Positions 16,199-24,906 are shown, numbered from the stretch's first letter. The stretch: DNA of 64,000 bases from Curtobacterium sp. VKM Ac-1393 (GCF_015350995.1 NZ_JADKRW010000004.1:124001-188000), one strand, 5' to 3'. Program-made: numbers and translations. Notes: generated by a model not told the origin, from the sequence alone.

Positions 16199-17098
16199 TC
16201 AGCCCTTGATGCCGCCGGCGAGGGCGTTGCCGCCGCCGAGGCCTCGGGACACGATCACGTAGAGGGCGATGACGGGCACGGAGTAGACGATCGAGAACGC
16301 GGCGAGCTGTCCGTACGCGACCGCCCCGTTCTGCCCGAAGAAGTTGAAGATGCTCACCGCGGCGGGCACCTTGTCGGGCGAGAGCAGCAGGACGAACGGG
16401 ACGAAGAAGTTCCCCCACGCCTGGATGAACACGAAGATGAACACGACGGCGATGCCCGGGCGCATGAGCGGGACGACGATCCGCGTCAGGGTGGTCATCA
16501 TCGACGCCCCGTCGGTCCACGCAGCTTCTTCGAGCGAGATCGGCACGGAGTCCATGAAGTTCTTCGCCATCCAGATCGCCATCGGCAGGGACGTCGCGGC
16601 GAGGAAGAAGATGCAGCCCCACACGTTGTCGATCAGGTTGAGCGACACGAACAGCGCGTAGACGGGCACCATCATCGCGGTGATCGGCAGGCCGGTCCCG
16701 AACAGGATGCTGTACAGGAACGGCTTGTTGACGCGCATCTTGTAGCGGGACAGCGGGTACGCGGCGAGCAGCGCGAAGACCACCGTGACGACCGCCGTGC
16801 CGCCGGAGAGCAGCAGGCTGTTCGCGAGCGGGATGAACGACAGCTCGGGCGTGAGCACCTTCGTGAAGTTGTCGAGCGTGAACTGCGTCGGCAGCTTGAC
16901 GGACAGCGACGCCTGGGTGTCGACCGAGGCGAGGACGAGCCAGAGCAGCGGGACCGCGAAGCACACCGCGATGACGAGCAGCACGGTGTTCGCCACCCAC
17001 CGCATGGTGCGGCCGCGCGGCGACGTCATGTGCAGCGAACCGGGTGCGGTCACCGAACGGGTGGTGGTCGGGTCGAGGGACGGGGCAGTGATGGCCAT
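16199..17098 (-). CDS. Carbohydrate ABC permease (MsmG/LacG type)
   Basis: 299 residues, six membrane helices, with the coupling loop SLEEAAWTDGASMMTTLTRI typical of CUT1 sugar permeases of the MalG/MsmG subunit. The start ATG 17098 overlaps the stop of the other permease by one base (TGATG). The GH38 gene follows 37 nt downstream, so the cargo is probably a mannoside or mannose-rich oligosaccharide. No ATPase is encoded in the operon; CUT1 systems commonly share an MsmK/MalK ATPase encoded elsewhere. Confidence 0.92.
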   Translation of the reverse strand: MAITAPSLDPTTTRSVTAPGSLHMTSPRGRTMRWVANTVLLVIAVCFAVPLLWLVLASVDTQASLSVKLPTQFTLDNFTKVLTPELSFIPLANSLLLSGGTAVVTVVFALLAAYPLSRYKMRVNKPFLYSILFGTGLPITAMMVPVYALFVSLNLIDNVWGCIFFLAATSLPMAIWMAKNFMDSVPISLEEAAWTDGASMMTTLTRIVVPLMRPGIAVVFIFVFIQAWGNFFVPFVLLLSPDKVPAAVSIFNFFGQNGAVAYGQLAAFSIVYSVPVIALYVIVSRGLGGGNALAGGIKG

Positions 17099-18048
17099 CA
17101 GTCCACCTCCGGCTTGAGGGCTCGGATGTAGATGATCGAGAAGACCGCCCCCACCACGAGCAGGATGGTCGCGATCGCGGTCCCGAAGCCGAGCTGCGAG
17201 AACTTGAACGCCTCTTGGTAGGCGAGGATCGGCAGGGTCGACGAGTTCGTGCCCGGCCCACCCCCGGTCATCACGAAGATGAGGGTGAAGACCGACAGCG
17301 TCTGCAGCGTCGTCAGCATCAGGTTGGTCGAGATGCTCCGTCGGATCACCGGCAGGGTGATGTAGACGAGGCGCTGCCACCCGGTGGCACCGTCGACCTC
17401 GGCGGACTCGGTGATCTCCTCCGGGACCTCCTGCACGGCGGCGGAGTAGACGAGCATCGAGAAGGCCGTGCCGCGCCAGATGTTCGCCAGGATCACGGCG
17501 AACATCGGGAACGTGTACAGCCAGTTCGGGCCGCTGATGCCGATGGACTTGAGGAACTCGTTGAGCGTGCCCTCGTCGTTGAAGAACGCGTACGCGGCGA
17601 ACGAGGCGACGATCTCCGGCAGGACCCACGCGGCGACGACGAACGTGCCGACGATCGCGCGGACGGCCTTGTTGGCGGAGCGCATCAGGAGCGCGAGGCC
17701 GAGCCCGAGCACGTTCTGTCCCACGACCGCCGAGGCGAGCAGGAACACGACCGTCAGGACGACGGACTTCGGGAAGTCCGGGTCCTGGAAGAGCTCGACG
17801 TAGTTCTGGAAGCCGACGAACTGCTGGTCGGCTGCGCCGGCGCCGGTGAGCGCGGAGTTCGTGAACGACCCGTAGAACGACGAGATGACGGGGCCGAGCA
17901 GGAAGATGACGAGCAGGACGAGGGCGGGCAGGAGCGGGACAGCTCGTCCGACGTTCCGCAGTGGTCGCCGCTTGCGCGGCACGGGTGGGTCGGTGCGCTT
18001 CGGCGCACCGGGCGCCGACAGCGTCGGCGCGAGGGGGGTGCTGGACAC
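17098..18048 (-). CDS. Carbohydrate ABC permease (MsmF/UgpA type)
   Basis: 316 residues. After a proline- and arginine-rich cytoplasmic start there are six membrane helices and the coupling loop PEEITESAEVDGATGWQRLV, the MalF/MsmF-type motif. It pairs with the next permease to form the sugar channel. An 11-bp GGGAGGC-type hairpin lies in the 108-nt gap between this gene and the solute-binding protein gene, which would lower permease expression relative to the binding protein. Confidence 0.92.
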   Translation of the reverse strand: MSSTPLAPTLSAPGAPKRTDPPVPRKRRPLRNVGRAVPLLPALVLLVIFLLGPVISSFYGSFTNSALTGAGAADQQFVGFQNYVELFQDPDFPKSVVLTVVFLLASAVVGQNVLGLGLALLMRSANKAVRAIVGTFVVAAWVLPEIVASFAAYAFFNDEGTLNEFLKSIGISGPNWLYTFPMFAVILANIWRGTAFSMLVYSAAVQEVPEEITESAEVDGATGWQRLVYITLPVIRRSISTNLMLTTLQTLSVFTLIFVMTGGGPGTNSSTLPILAYQEAFKFSQLGFGTAIATILLVVGAVFSIIYIRALKPEVD

Positions 18049-18100
18049 GATGGGTGCCTTCCGGGTGCGGAGGGGTTCCGAAGGTGGGGAAGGACGGACC

Positions 18101-18134
18101 GGGAGGCGCGGTGCGGGGTCGCCCCGCGCCTCCC
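18101..18134 (-). terminator. Internal attenuating hairpin in the mannoside operon
   Basis: GGGAGGCGCGG (18101-18111) pairs with 18124-18134; flanking GGACGG and GTCC add to the stem. It sits between the binding-protein gene and the permease genes, the usual place for a partial terminator or mRNA stabiliser that yields extra binding protein. Confidence 0.65.
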
Positions 18135-18156
18135 GTCCGTCAGTGGGTGACGTCCG

Positions 18157-19515
18157 TCAACCAGCCGAGACGGTGTTGTCCTTGCCGACCACCTGTTCGA
18201 CGGCCTTGTCGTACACGGCAGCCGCCTGCTTCGGTGTCTGCTGTCCGGTCATGACCGACTCCATCGCGACCTGGATCGCGTTGGACACCTGCGAGTAGTC
18301 ACTCGTCGCCGGGCGGAAGTTCGTGTTCTCCACCAGTCCGGAGAAGAACTTGAACGTCGGGTTGGCATCGGTGTAGGCGGTGTCGTCCGCGACGTCCTTG
18401 CGGACGGCGATCTGGCTGTTCTCGGTGTCGTACTTCAGTGAGCCGTCCTTGTCGAGGAAGCTCGTGATGAAGTCGAACGCTGCCTGCGGGTTCTTCGACT
18501 TCGCGCCGACCGCCAGGGTCCAGCCGCCGGACATCGAGTTGTAGCCCGGGTCCTGACCGTTCTGCGTCGGCATCGGTGCCTGACCCATCACGTCGTTCCA
18601 CTCGGCCCACGGCGCGGTACCGGACTTCAGCCACGTGCCGGACTGCCACGAACCGTCGAGGTCGATCGCGAGCTTGCCCTTCGGCAGCCACGTCTGCGCG
18701 ATGGTCGTGCCGACGTTCGTGTCGAGTGCCTGCTGCGGTGTCGGTCCGAGGCCGCCCTGGTAGACGTCCTTCACGAACTGCAGCGAGTCGACGAACTGCT
18801 TCGACCCGGTGACCCACTTCTTGTCCTTGTAGAGCGTGTTGCCGGAGCCGTCCGCGCCGTACAGGAGCATCTCGAAGCCCTGCATGGTCGATGCCTCGCC
18901 CTGCGCCTTGCCCGAGTAGATGTTGAACGGGATCAGGTCGGGCTTCTTGTCCTTGATCGTCTTCGCCGCGGCGAGCACGTCGTCCCACGTCTTGGGCTGC
19001 CACGGCACGGGCAGTCCGACGGATTTGAAGATGTCCTTGTTGTACCAGAGCGCGCGGGTGTCGGTGCCCATCGGGACGCCGTAGATCTTGCCGTCGTCAC
19101 CCTGCCCGGCCTGCTTGGCGTTGTCGAAGAACTGGTCCCAGTCCTTCCACTTCGCCGTGTACTTGTCGAGCGGCAACAGGTAGCCGGCCTCGGCGTCGGC
19201 CTTGACGAGGAACGTGTCCTCGTACATGACGTCGGGAGCCGTCGCGGGCGCCTTGTTCATGAGCGCGAGCTTCGTGTAGTAGTCGTTGCCCTGGGCCTGG
19301 ATCGGGACGAGCGTGACCTTCTTGCCCGGGTTGTCCTTCTCGTACTCCTTCTTGACGACCTTCATCTGGGCGTCGAGCTGCTGGAAGGCTCCGAACTTCT
19401 GGTACGCGATCTTGATCGTGTCGCTCGAGGCGGACCCCGAGGCTGAGCAGCCTGCCAGGCCGACCGCGGCGACGGCCACGGCTGCGAGTCCGGCGATGAT
19501 GCGGGTGCGTTTCAT
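18157..19515 (-). CDS. Carbohydrate-binding lipoprotein of the ABC importer
   Basis: 452 residues. Signal peptide with lipobox VGLAGC (Cys near residue 23), then a CUT1 sugar-binding protein fold: IKIAYQKFGAFQQLD, APDVMYEDTFLVKADAEAGY, the family segment RALWYNKDIFKSVGLPVPW, and AFDFITSFLDKDGS near the end. ATG 19515 has an AGGAG ribosome binding site. First gene of the mannoside operon, transcribed from a TTGACA promoter with a symmetric operator over the -10. The sugar is inferred from the GH38 gene downstream. Confidence 0.92.
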   Translation of the reverse strand: MKRTRIIAGLAAVAVAAVGLAGCSASGSASSDTIKIAYQKFGAFQQLDAQMKVVKKEYEKDNPGKKVTLVPIQAQGNDYYTKLALMNKAPATAPDVMYEDTFLVKADAEAGYLLPLDKYTAKWKDWDQFFDNAKQAGQGDDGKIYGVPMGTDTRALWYNKDIFKSVGLPVPWQPKTWDDVLAAAKTIKDKKPDLIPFNIYSGKAQGEASTMQGFEMLLYGADGSGNTLYKDKKWVTGSKQFVDSLQFVKDVYQGGLGPTPQQALDTNVGTTIAQTWLPKGKLAIDLDGSWQSGTWLKSGTAPWAEWNDVMGQAPMPTQNGQDPGYNSMSGGWTLAVGAKSKNPQAAFDFITSFLDKDGSLKYDTENSQIAVRKDVADDTAYTDANPTFKFFSGLVENTNFRPATSDYSQVSNAIQVAMESVMTGQQTPKQAAAVYDKAVEQVVGKDNTVSAG

Positions 19516-19568
19516 CGGTGCTCCTTTGCACGGGTGACATCCGCGGGCTCCGTCGCCCGCGCGCAGGA

Positions 19569-19599
19569 TTAGTCCACCGTATGGACTTATCCGTGTCAA
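19569..19599 (-). promoter_or_regulatory. Mannoside operon promoter with overlapping operator
   Basis: Minus strand: TTGACA (19599-19594), 17 nt, TGGACT (19576-19571). The spacer and -10 carry an inverted repeat, TTAGTCCA-CCGTA-TGGACTTA on the plus strand (19569-19589), matching at seven of eight positions per arm. Its position would block polymerase when bound, as for a sugar-responsive LacI or ROK repressor. The ROK protein at 24907-26235 is a possible binder; no regulator is adjacent. Confidence 0.65.
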
Positions 19600-19652
19600 G
19601 GGGTTTTTCGCGCCGCGCGCGTCGGGGCGCTGCTGTTTGGGGAGTACCTGGT

Positions 19653-19701
19653 CGAATCGGGCGTACCTGGTCGGAACTTTCGACCAGGTACGCCCGATTC
19701 G
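19653..19701. repeat. Intergenic inverted repeat, 21-bp perfect arms
   Basis: The arm beginning CGAATCGGGCGTACC (19653-19673) is perfectly inverted at 19681-19701 around the loop GAACTTT. Its TACCTGGTCG segment is also directly repeated just upstream (19645-19654). It lies between the phzF 3' end and the mannoside promoter. It could terminate phzF, but a 21-bp stem without a U-tract is unusual. Confidence 0.8.
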
Positions 19702-19737
19702 GCTTTCCATCCCACGCGCTCTGGGAAAGAACGTGTG

Positions 19738-20580
19738 TCAGGAGATGGGGGTCGCGCTCCCGGTCACCGTGATGCCGCCGGATGCCGGCACGTCGACGAG
19801 CAGCACGCTCGGACGACCGACGTGGCGGCCCTGCCGGGTGACGACACGGTCGCCGGGGACCACCGCACCGACCTCGCGCAGGTACGCCCCGGTGGACGCT
19901 GCCGCCGAACCCGTCGCCGGGTCCTCGGTGATGCGGCCGGCGGGGAACAGGTTCCGCGCCTCGTACTCGCGCTCCCCGGTCCGGAGCAGCACCGTGACCG
20001 TCCCCTGCCAGCCGGCCTCGCGCTTGAGGTCGGCGAGTGGTCCGGGTGCGAACCGGAACTGGTGGAAGAGCTCCCGGTCGTGCAGCACGAGTACCGGGTG
20101 CCAGTTGCCGGCGAAGGACTCGAGCACCGGGAAGCCCGGCGCGATGTCGTCGGCCGTGAGCCCGAGCAGGTCGAACAACCGGGCGAGGAGCGCCGGGTCG
20201 ATGTCCCGCGTCGCCGGTTCGACACTCGTCATCGCGACCTGGACCACCCCGTCCGGGCCGGTGGTGGCGTCGAGGGCGACCTCGCCGGCGGCCGTCGTGA
20301 ACACCCGGCGGCCGAGCCCCTGCCGTTCGGCGAGCGCCACCGCGAGCGCGACCGTCGCGTGCCCGCAGAACGGCACCTCGGCGGCGGGCGAGAAGTAGCG
20401 GACGTGCGGGCCCGTCGCCGTGGTGCCGACGACGAACGCGGTCTCGGGGTAGCCGACCTCGCGGGCGACGGCGAGCATCTCGTCGTCGGTCAGTGCCGCT
20501 GCGTCGAGGACCAGTCCGGCGGGGTTACCGCCTCCGGGCTCGGCGGCGAAGGCGGTGTACCGGAGGACGTCGGTGCTCAT
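19738..20580 (-). CDS. PhzF-family isomerase/epimerase-like protein
   Basis: 280 residues with the two-fold diaminopimelate-epimerase-like fold of PhzF proteins. Visible hallmarks: FAAEPGGGNPAGLVLD near the start, GYPETAFVV (catalytic Glu) near residue 48, CGHATVALA near 80, and the second-lobe DPATGSAAA. PhzF itself isomerises trans-2,3-dihydro-3-hydroxyanthranilate in phenazine synthesis, but single PhzF-like genes such as this one have unknown substrates; no phenazine genes are present. ATG 20580 has TAGCGT six nt upstream (leaderless). Confidence 0.9.
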   Translation of the reverse strand: MSTDVLRYTAFAAEPGGGNPAGLVLDAAALTDDEMLAVAREVGYPETAFVVGTTATGPHVRYFSPAAEVPFCGHATVALAVALAERQGLGRRVFTTAAGEVALDATTGPDGVVQVAMTSVEPATRDIDPALLARLFDLLGLTADDIAPGFPVLESFAGNWHPVLVLHDRELFHQFRFAPGPLADLKREAGWQGTVTVLLRTGEREYEARNLFPAGRITEDPATGSAAASTGAYLREVGAVVPGDRVVTRQGRHVGRPSVLLVDVPASGGITVTGSATPIS

Positions 20581-20727
20581 GGTGCGACGCTACTGCGGGA
20601 CCGGTGCCGTCCGCGCGGGCCGATCGGCGACGCGTGGCACGGCCTCGCAGCCGGTGGGGGTAACCCCCGCACGACTCCGGGTGCGCACGTGATGTTTCAG
20701 CGGGTGATCCGTCACGAGACTGGGTGC

Positions 20728-21237
20728 ATGAGCATCGACACGCGCCCGAACACCTCCCGCCGCACCCTCCGCATCGCCCTCGCCGGGGCCGCAGCACTGT
20801 CCGCGCTCCTGCTGACCACGGGGTGCAGCGTGCTCGAGGACATCGTTCCGAACAAGACGCCGCAGAAGCACTTCGCCACGTACTCGGACGCGCCGCGGTC
20901 CGGTGAGTCGAAGGACATGGCGTTCTTCATGCCGGAGTGGGTTCCCGAGGACGCGAAGAACATCGACGTCCGGCTGCATGCCTCCCAGCCCGGGTACGTC
21001 ATCCGGTTCGCCTCGCAGGAAGGGGTCGACCTCGCCGCGTGCACGAAGCTCGACGGCTCGTACGGCGGCCCGGCGATGACTGCGGACTTCCTGCCCGACG
21101 ACCTGCCCACGAAGGGCCTCGTCACGTGCGGCGACGGTCGCGCGGTCGCCGAGATCGGGGACCGCTGGTACGGCTGGACCACGAAGAACGCCATCCCCGG
21201 TCAGGACGACTCGAGCACGCTGCGCACCGACGGCTGA
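20728..21237 (+). CDS. Small lipoprotein of unknown function
   Basis: 169 residues. The N-terminus RRTLRIALAGAAALSALLL and lipobox LTTGC (Cys at about 32) mark a lipoprotein. The mature part (about 138 residues) has FFMPEWVPEDAKNIDVRL, two further cysteines (AACTKL, VTCGDG) that could form a disulfide, and an RWYGWTTKN end. No family recognised. ATG 20728 gives the shortest complete signal peptide. Divergent from phzF; a strong terminator hairpin follows. Confidence 0.75.
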   Translation: MSIDTRPNTSRRTLRIALAGAAALSALLLTTGCSVLEDIVPNKTPQKHFATYSDAPRSGESKDMAFFMPEWVPEDAKNIDVRLHASQPGYVIRFASQEGVDLAACTKLDGSYGGPAMTADFLPDDLPTKGLVTCGDGRAVAEIGDRWYGWTTKNAIPGQDDSSTLRTDG

Positions 21238-21252
21238 CGCACCCACAGGGCA

Positions 21253-21292
21253 GACGGGAGGCCCGTGGCGGCCTGGCCACGGGCCTCCCGTC
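21253..21292 (+). terminator. Terminator hairpin after the lipoprotein gene
   Basis: GACGGGAGGCCCGTGG (21253-21268) pairs perfectly over 16 bp with 21277-21292, 15 nt after the stop codon. It has the GGGAGGC/GCCTCCC core seen in several terminators here. Confidence 0.85.
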
Positions 21293-21318
21293 CGTCCGTG
21301 GGGCGCGCCCACTGCACG

Positions 21319-21373
21319 GAGTGAGCAGAAGACGTCGGGTCCGCACCACGAACCCGACGTCTTCTGCTCACTC
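21319..21373. repeat. Intergenic inverted repeat, 22-bp perfect arms
   Basis: The arm beginning GAGTGAGCAGAAGACG (21319-21340) is perfectly inverted at 21352-21373, loop 11 nt. It stands beside an ordinary terminator (21253-21292), between convergent genes. It shares layout but not sequence with the repeats at 7597 and 19653. Confidence 0.8.
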
Positions 21374-21396
21374 GGAGCCCCCGTGGGGCCTGGGGA

Positions 21397-23799
21397 CTAC
21401 TCCGGAACCGCCGCCTTGCGACGACGGCGGACGATCAGGACCCCGGCGCCTGCCGCGAGCAACAGGAACGCCAGCAGCGTGCCCGCGCCGAGGCCCTCGG
21501 CACCGGTGAACGCGAGCTCGCCCGCCGGGGTGATCGTGATCGGTGTCCAACCCAGTACCGTGCCGTCGGCCGCGGTCACCACGATGCGGTGCGCACCGGC
21601 CGGAGCATCGGCCGGGATCGTCACCCGGACGGTGCCGTCGGCCGCGACCGTCACCGTGCCCAGCAGCGTCGGCGCCGAGAACAACCAGACGTCCACCACA
21701 TCACCGGCGTACTGCGTCCCCACCGTGACCGTGATCGTCTCCCCCGCACGAGCTGATGACGGCGCCGACACGGACCCACGGGTCGCGTCCGTCAGGCTCG
21801 TCTCCGACGGAGCCCCCGGCGCGACCGGCGCGACCGTGCTCGGCGCCGACGGCGTCGGCCCGGGAGTCGGCTTCGACGTCGGGGCCGGCGTCGGCTCGGT
21901 GCCACCGTCGCCCGGCGACGGCGTCGGCGTCGGCCCGGTGCCCGGGTCGGTGTCGCCGCCCTCGCACGGGTACGTCCCCGTCCGGAGCGAGAAGCCGTCG
22001 GTGTCGTTGTCGTCGGCGTAGAACGTGGCGCGCTCCCCGTCCGTGCAGACGCCGGAGATCGCGAAGCCCTCGTTGGCGAGCGTGCGGTCGGCGTTCGACG
22101 GTGCTTCGTGGACCTCCGCGGCGGTGAAGACACCGTCGGTCACCTCGTACACGGCAGTGCGGCCGGCGCAGGCATCGTCACAGACCACCCAGAGCGCGTC
22201 GAGGGTCGGGTCGAACTGCACGTCGGCGACCACGGCGAACGGCGAGGCGATGGTGGCCACGCGCTGGAACGAGCCGTCGTCCATCAGGGCGTAGGCGTAG
22301 ACGCTCGCGGTGCCCTCGACGCCGACGAAGAACAGGCCCTCGCCGTGTCCGGCGTACGAGGACGGGGAGTAGGCCGCACCGGTGTGCTCGTCCGCGAAAC
22401 CGTGCGCGGTGAGCCACGAGTCCGGGATCCAGGTGACGCCCTCCAGGCCGGCGTTGGCGCCGAGCCCCGGGAAGTCGGCGGCCAGGTTCCACTCCTCGGT
22501 GGCGCGCAGGGTCGACTCGGACCCGTCGGTGGTCGCGTAGCGCAAGACCGACGGGCGGCTGGTCTTCGACACGTCGTTGTCCCGCTCGGTCGACACGTAC
22601 ACGGCGCCGGGGTCGTCGCTCGCGACGGTGACGCCCTCGGCGTCCGGGGTGCCCGTTCCGTCGGCGTACCGCAGGTCCGTACCCGCGGCGTTCGACGGAG
22701 CCCAGCCGCCGTGACCGTCCGAGGCCAGGTGGTAGAGCAGACCGTCGCCGTTCTGCACGGCCCAGAGCTGGCCGCCGCGCGACGTGCCGGAACTCGTCCA
22801 GTCGACGCCGCTCAGGTCGCCCGAGAAGGTGTCCTCGTCGTCGAGCACGGTCTCGTCCGGTCCGCCGGGCCAGGGCTCGGCGGTGACGACTCCGGCGAAC
22901 CGGTTCGCCGCGCCCTTCGTCGGCTCGGCAGTGTCGGCGAAGGCACCGGTGCCGTCCGGGTTGCGGCCGTACGTCGAGGCGGCGTGGGCCGTCCACGAGT
23001 ACGAGTCGACCAGCGCACCCCGCGGGTCGAACACGCGGGCCGAGTCGGCCTTGCCGAGCCCGAAGCCGAAGTCCGCCTCGTCGAGGACGGTGAACCCTCC
23101 GGCTGCGATGGTCGTGGCAGCGGGGACCGTGTACGCGTGGTCGTCCTCGCTGTCCTTCAGGACGTACCCGCCGAGGTCGACCGTGGTGCTGCCGACGTTG
23201 GTCAACTCCACCCAGTCGCCCGGGGTGCCGTCCTGCGACTCGACCTCGTTGATGCGGACGGGCGACGAGCAGTCGTTCGCCGCGCCCTTCGTCGACGCGG
23301 TGGTGTCGACCAGCGCACCGGTTCCTCCGGCGCAGCGACCGTACGTGACGACCGCATGGCTCGTCCACGAGTACCGGAGCACCAAGTCACCGGACGGGTC
23401 GTAGATGCGTGCGGTGTCGGCACCGCCGAGCCCGAAGTCGAACCCGGGCGCGGTCGCCGAGAGCTGGTCGATGACGAAGTACCCGCCGGGCGCGATCGTC
23501 GAACCAGCGGGCAGGACGTACGCGTCGTGGGTGCTGTCGTCGTCGAGGAAGGCGTAGCCGGTCAGGTCGATCGACGCGGACGACGTGTTCCGCAGCTCGA
23601 CCCAGTCGGTGTCGTCGCCGTTCGACTCGACCTCGTTGACGACCAGGCCGTTCGCAGCAGTGGCACCGACGCTCGGGTCGTCGTCCCCGACGGCGGCGAC
23701 TGCCGGGCTGGCCGCGAGCACGCCGGCACCGACGGCCAGAGCGGTCACGATGGCGGCACCGAGCCGCACGGAGCGGGGGCGCAGGGCAGGAGTGCGCAT
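21397..23799 (-). CDS. Wall-anchored lamin-tail-domain protein
   Basis: 800 residues, secreted. Signal peptide to about residue 36 (ASPAVA). Two lamin-tail (LTD) domains follow (about 48-165 and 180-290), each with NEVES...DWVEL and a GYxxxD turn. Then comes a beta-propeller-like region with EGVTVASDDPGAVYVSTERD and LEGVTWIPDSWL, a Pro/Thr linker (TPTPSPGDGGTEPTPAPTS), an Ig-like domain and a C-terminus LAFTG, hydrophobic helix and RRRRK, a sortase-type anchor with Ala for Pro. ATG 23799 has GAAGGA upstream. Similar proteins are annotated as esterase-like or phytase-like; no catalytic motif is certain here. Probably a surface protein binding glycan, DNA or phosphate ester. Confidence 0.75.
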   Translation of the reverse strand: MRTPALRPRSVRLGAAIVTALAVGAGVLAASPAVAAVGDDDPSVGATAANGLVVNEVESNGDDTDWVELRNTSSASIDLTGYAFLDDDSTHDAYVLPAGSTIAPGGYFVIDQLSATAPGFDFGLGGADTARIYDPSGDLVLRYSWTSHAVVTYGRCAGGTGALVDTTASTKGAANDCSSPVRINEVESQDGTPGDWVELTNVGSTTVDLGGYVLKDSEDDHAYTVPAATTIAAGGFTVLDEADFGFGLGKADSARVFDPRGALVDSYSWTAHAASTYGRNPDGTGAFADTAEPTKGAANRFAGVVTAEPWPGGPDETVLDDEDTFSGDLSGVDWTSSGTSRGGQLWAVQNGDGLLYHLASDGHGGWAPSNAAGTDLRYADGTGTPDAEGVTVASDDPGAVYVSTERDNDVSKTSRPSVLRYATTDGSESTLRATEEWNLAADFPGLGANAGLEGVTWIPDSWLTAHGFADEHTGAAYSPSSYAGHGEGLFFVGVEGTASVYAYALMDDGSFQRVATIASPFAVVADVQFDPTLDALWVVCDDACAGRTAVYEVTDGVFTAAEVHEAPSNADRTLANEGFAISGVCTDGERATFYADDNDTDGFSLRTGTYPCEGGDTDPGTGPTPTPSPGDGGTEPTPAPTSKPTPGPTPSAPSTVAPVAPGAPSETSLTDATRGSVSAPSSARAGETITVTVGTQYAGDVVDVWLFSAPTLLGTVTVAADGTVRVTIPADAPAGAHRIVVTAADGTVLGWTPITITPAGELAFTGAEGLGAGTLLAFLLLAAGAGVLIVRRRRKAAVPE

Positions 23800-23903
23800 G
23801 CAGGTCCTTCTCGGGAGGGGAGGGGAGACCTGCACGACTGTTCAGCACCCGGGCGTCCGAGCGGTGGCCGGACGGTGAACGACAGGTGTCGTGGGTGGCC
23901 GCC

Positions 23904-24824
23904 TCAGTCCCGCGCGACCCCCGAGAAGTCCGGCTCCCCGTCCGGCAGCGCCGGCAACGGCGTGCCGTCGACGTACCGCGGCCAGGCCAGCGCACGAGAC
24001 GAGGTCGGATGCGGCTCGTACCGGTACCGAGGCGCTCCGGTGCCAGCGGCCGCTGCCGGGGGCACCGCCGGGGACGCTCCCGTGGTGACCGCGGGCGGCG
24101 CGTCCGGTGTCGGGGTGGCGTCCCAGGCGGTGACCGGCACCGCAGACGGCGCGACCGGCACCGGCCACGCAGCCGCCGACGCGGTACCCCTCGGGCGGAA
24201 CAGCGCGTTGCTGAGCGGGACGACGACCGTTCCGAGCAGGTCGAGGATGACCACCACCCACACGAACCGCCAGTACCCCGGCGCGTAGTGCACGTCGGGA
24301 GCGAGCAGCGGGATCGACAACAGCAGAGCGAGCAGCCCGATGACGCCGACCGTCGTCTTGGCGACGACCTGGAGCACGGGTGTCGGGTACCGGCGGTGGA
24401 TGACGAGCAGCAGGTGCACGTGCAGGAGCGCCACCCGGGCAACACCGACGAGCCAGATCCAGTGCCAGAACCGCTCGCCGACGAGCCAGAGGTCGTCTCC
24501 ACCGTGCGGGTTCGTCGGGACGAGCCAGACCTTGTACAGCCCCGCGACGAGCAGGTACATCGAGGTGACGATGCTGGCGAACGCGAACGTGCCCGATCGG
24601 CGTGACGAGACGTCGGCGTCGTACCAGGACAACAGCGCGAAGACGACGACCACGACGATCGTCAGGAGCAGCTGCACCGCGACCCGTCCGAAGTCACCGA
24701 CCAACACGGCCACGATGCCGACGAGGCCGGCCGCCACGACGGCTCCGATGATCGTCCGGAAGACGAGTGGGCGCACCTTCGCCCAGCGTCGGTCGATCGC
24801 TCCGTCGGTGCCGCTGTCCGTCAT
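23904..24824 (-). CDS. Multi-helix membrane protein, function unknown
   Basis: 306 residues. About six membrane helices (for example TIIGAVVAAGLVGIVAVLV, LLLTIVVVVVFALLSWY, GVIGLLALLLSIPLL) occupy residues 20-200. The last 100 residues are a cytoplasmic Pro/Ala-rich tail ending LPDGEPDFSGVARD. The pattern resembles actinobacterial DUF2127-like or uncharacterised membrane proteins, but no family is certain. The ATG at 24824 has GGGGGA three nt upstream. It lies between the lamin-tail protein and the ROK regulator on the same strand with gaps of about 80-100 nt. Confidence 0.65.
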   Translation of the reverse strand: MTDSGTDGAIDRRWAKVRPLVFRTIIGAVVAAGLVGIVAVLVGDFGRVAVQLLLTIVVVVVFALLSWYDADVSSRRSGTFAFASIVTSMYLLVAGLYKVWLVPTNPHGGDDLWLVGERFWHWIWLVGVARVALLHVHLLLVIHRRYPTPVLQVVAKTTVGVIGLLALLLSIPLLAPDVHYAPGYWRFVWVVVILDLLGTVVVPLSNALFRPRGTASAAAWPVPVAPSAVPVTAWDATPTPDAPPAVTTGASPAVPPAAAAGTGAPRYRYEPHPTSSRALAWPRYVDGTPLPALPDGEPDFSGVARD

Positions 24825-24906
24825 GTGTCCCCCGCCGTTCCCCGCCGCCCTGACGGATGCTTCGGTTCGCAGCGTAGTGGGAGGTGCCGGCGACCTCCGA
24901 CCGCGG

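Noticed and set aside
12847-16209. Two very long plus-strand open frames opposite the GH38 gene
   Set aside because: Their sequence is Arg/Gly-rich and low in hydrophobic pattern, as expected of the antisense of a GC-rich gene; the GH38 frame on the other strand is well supported.
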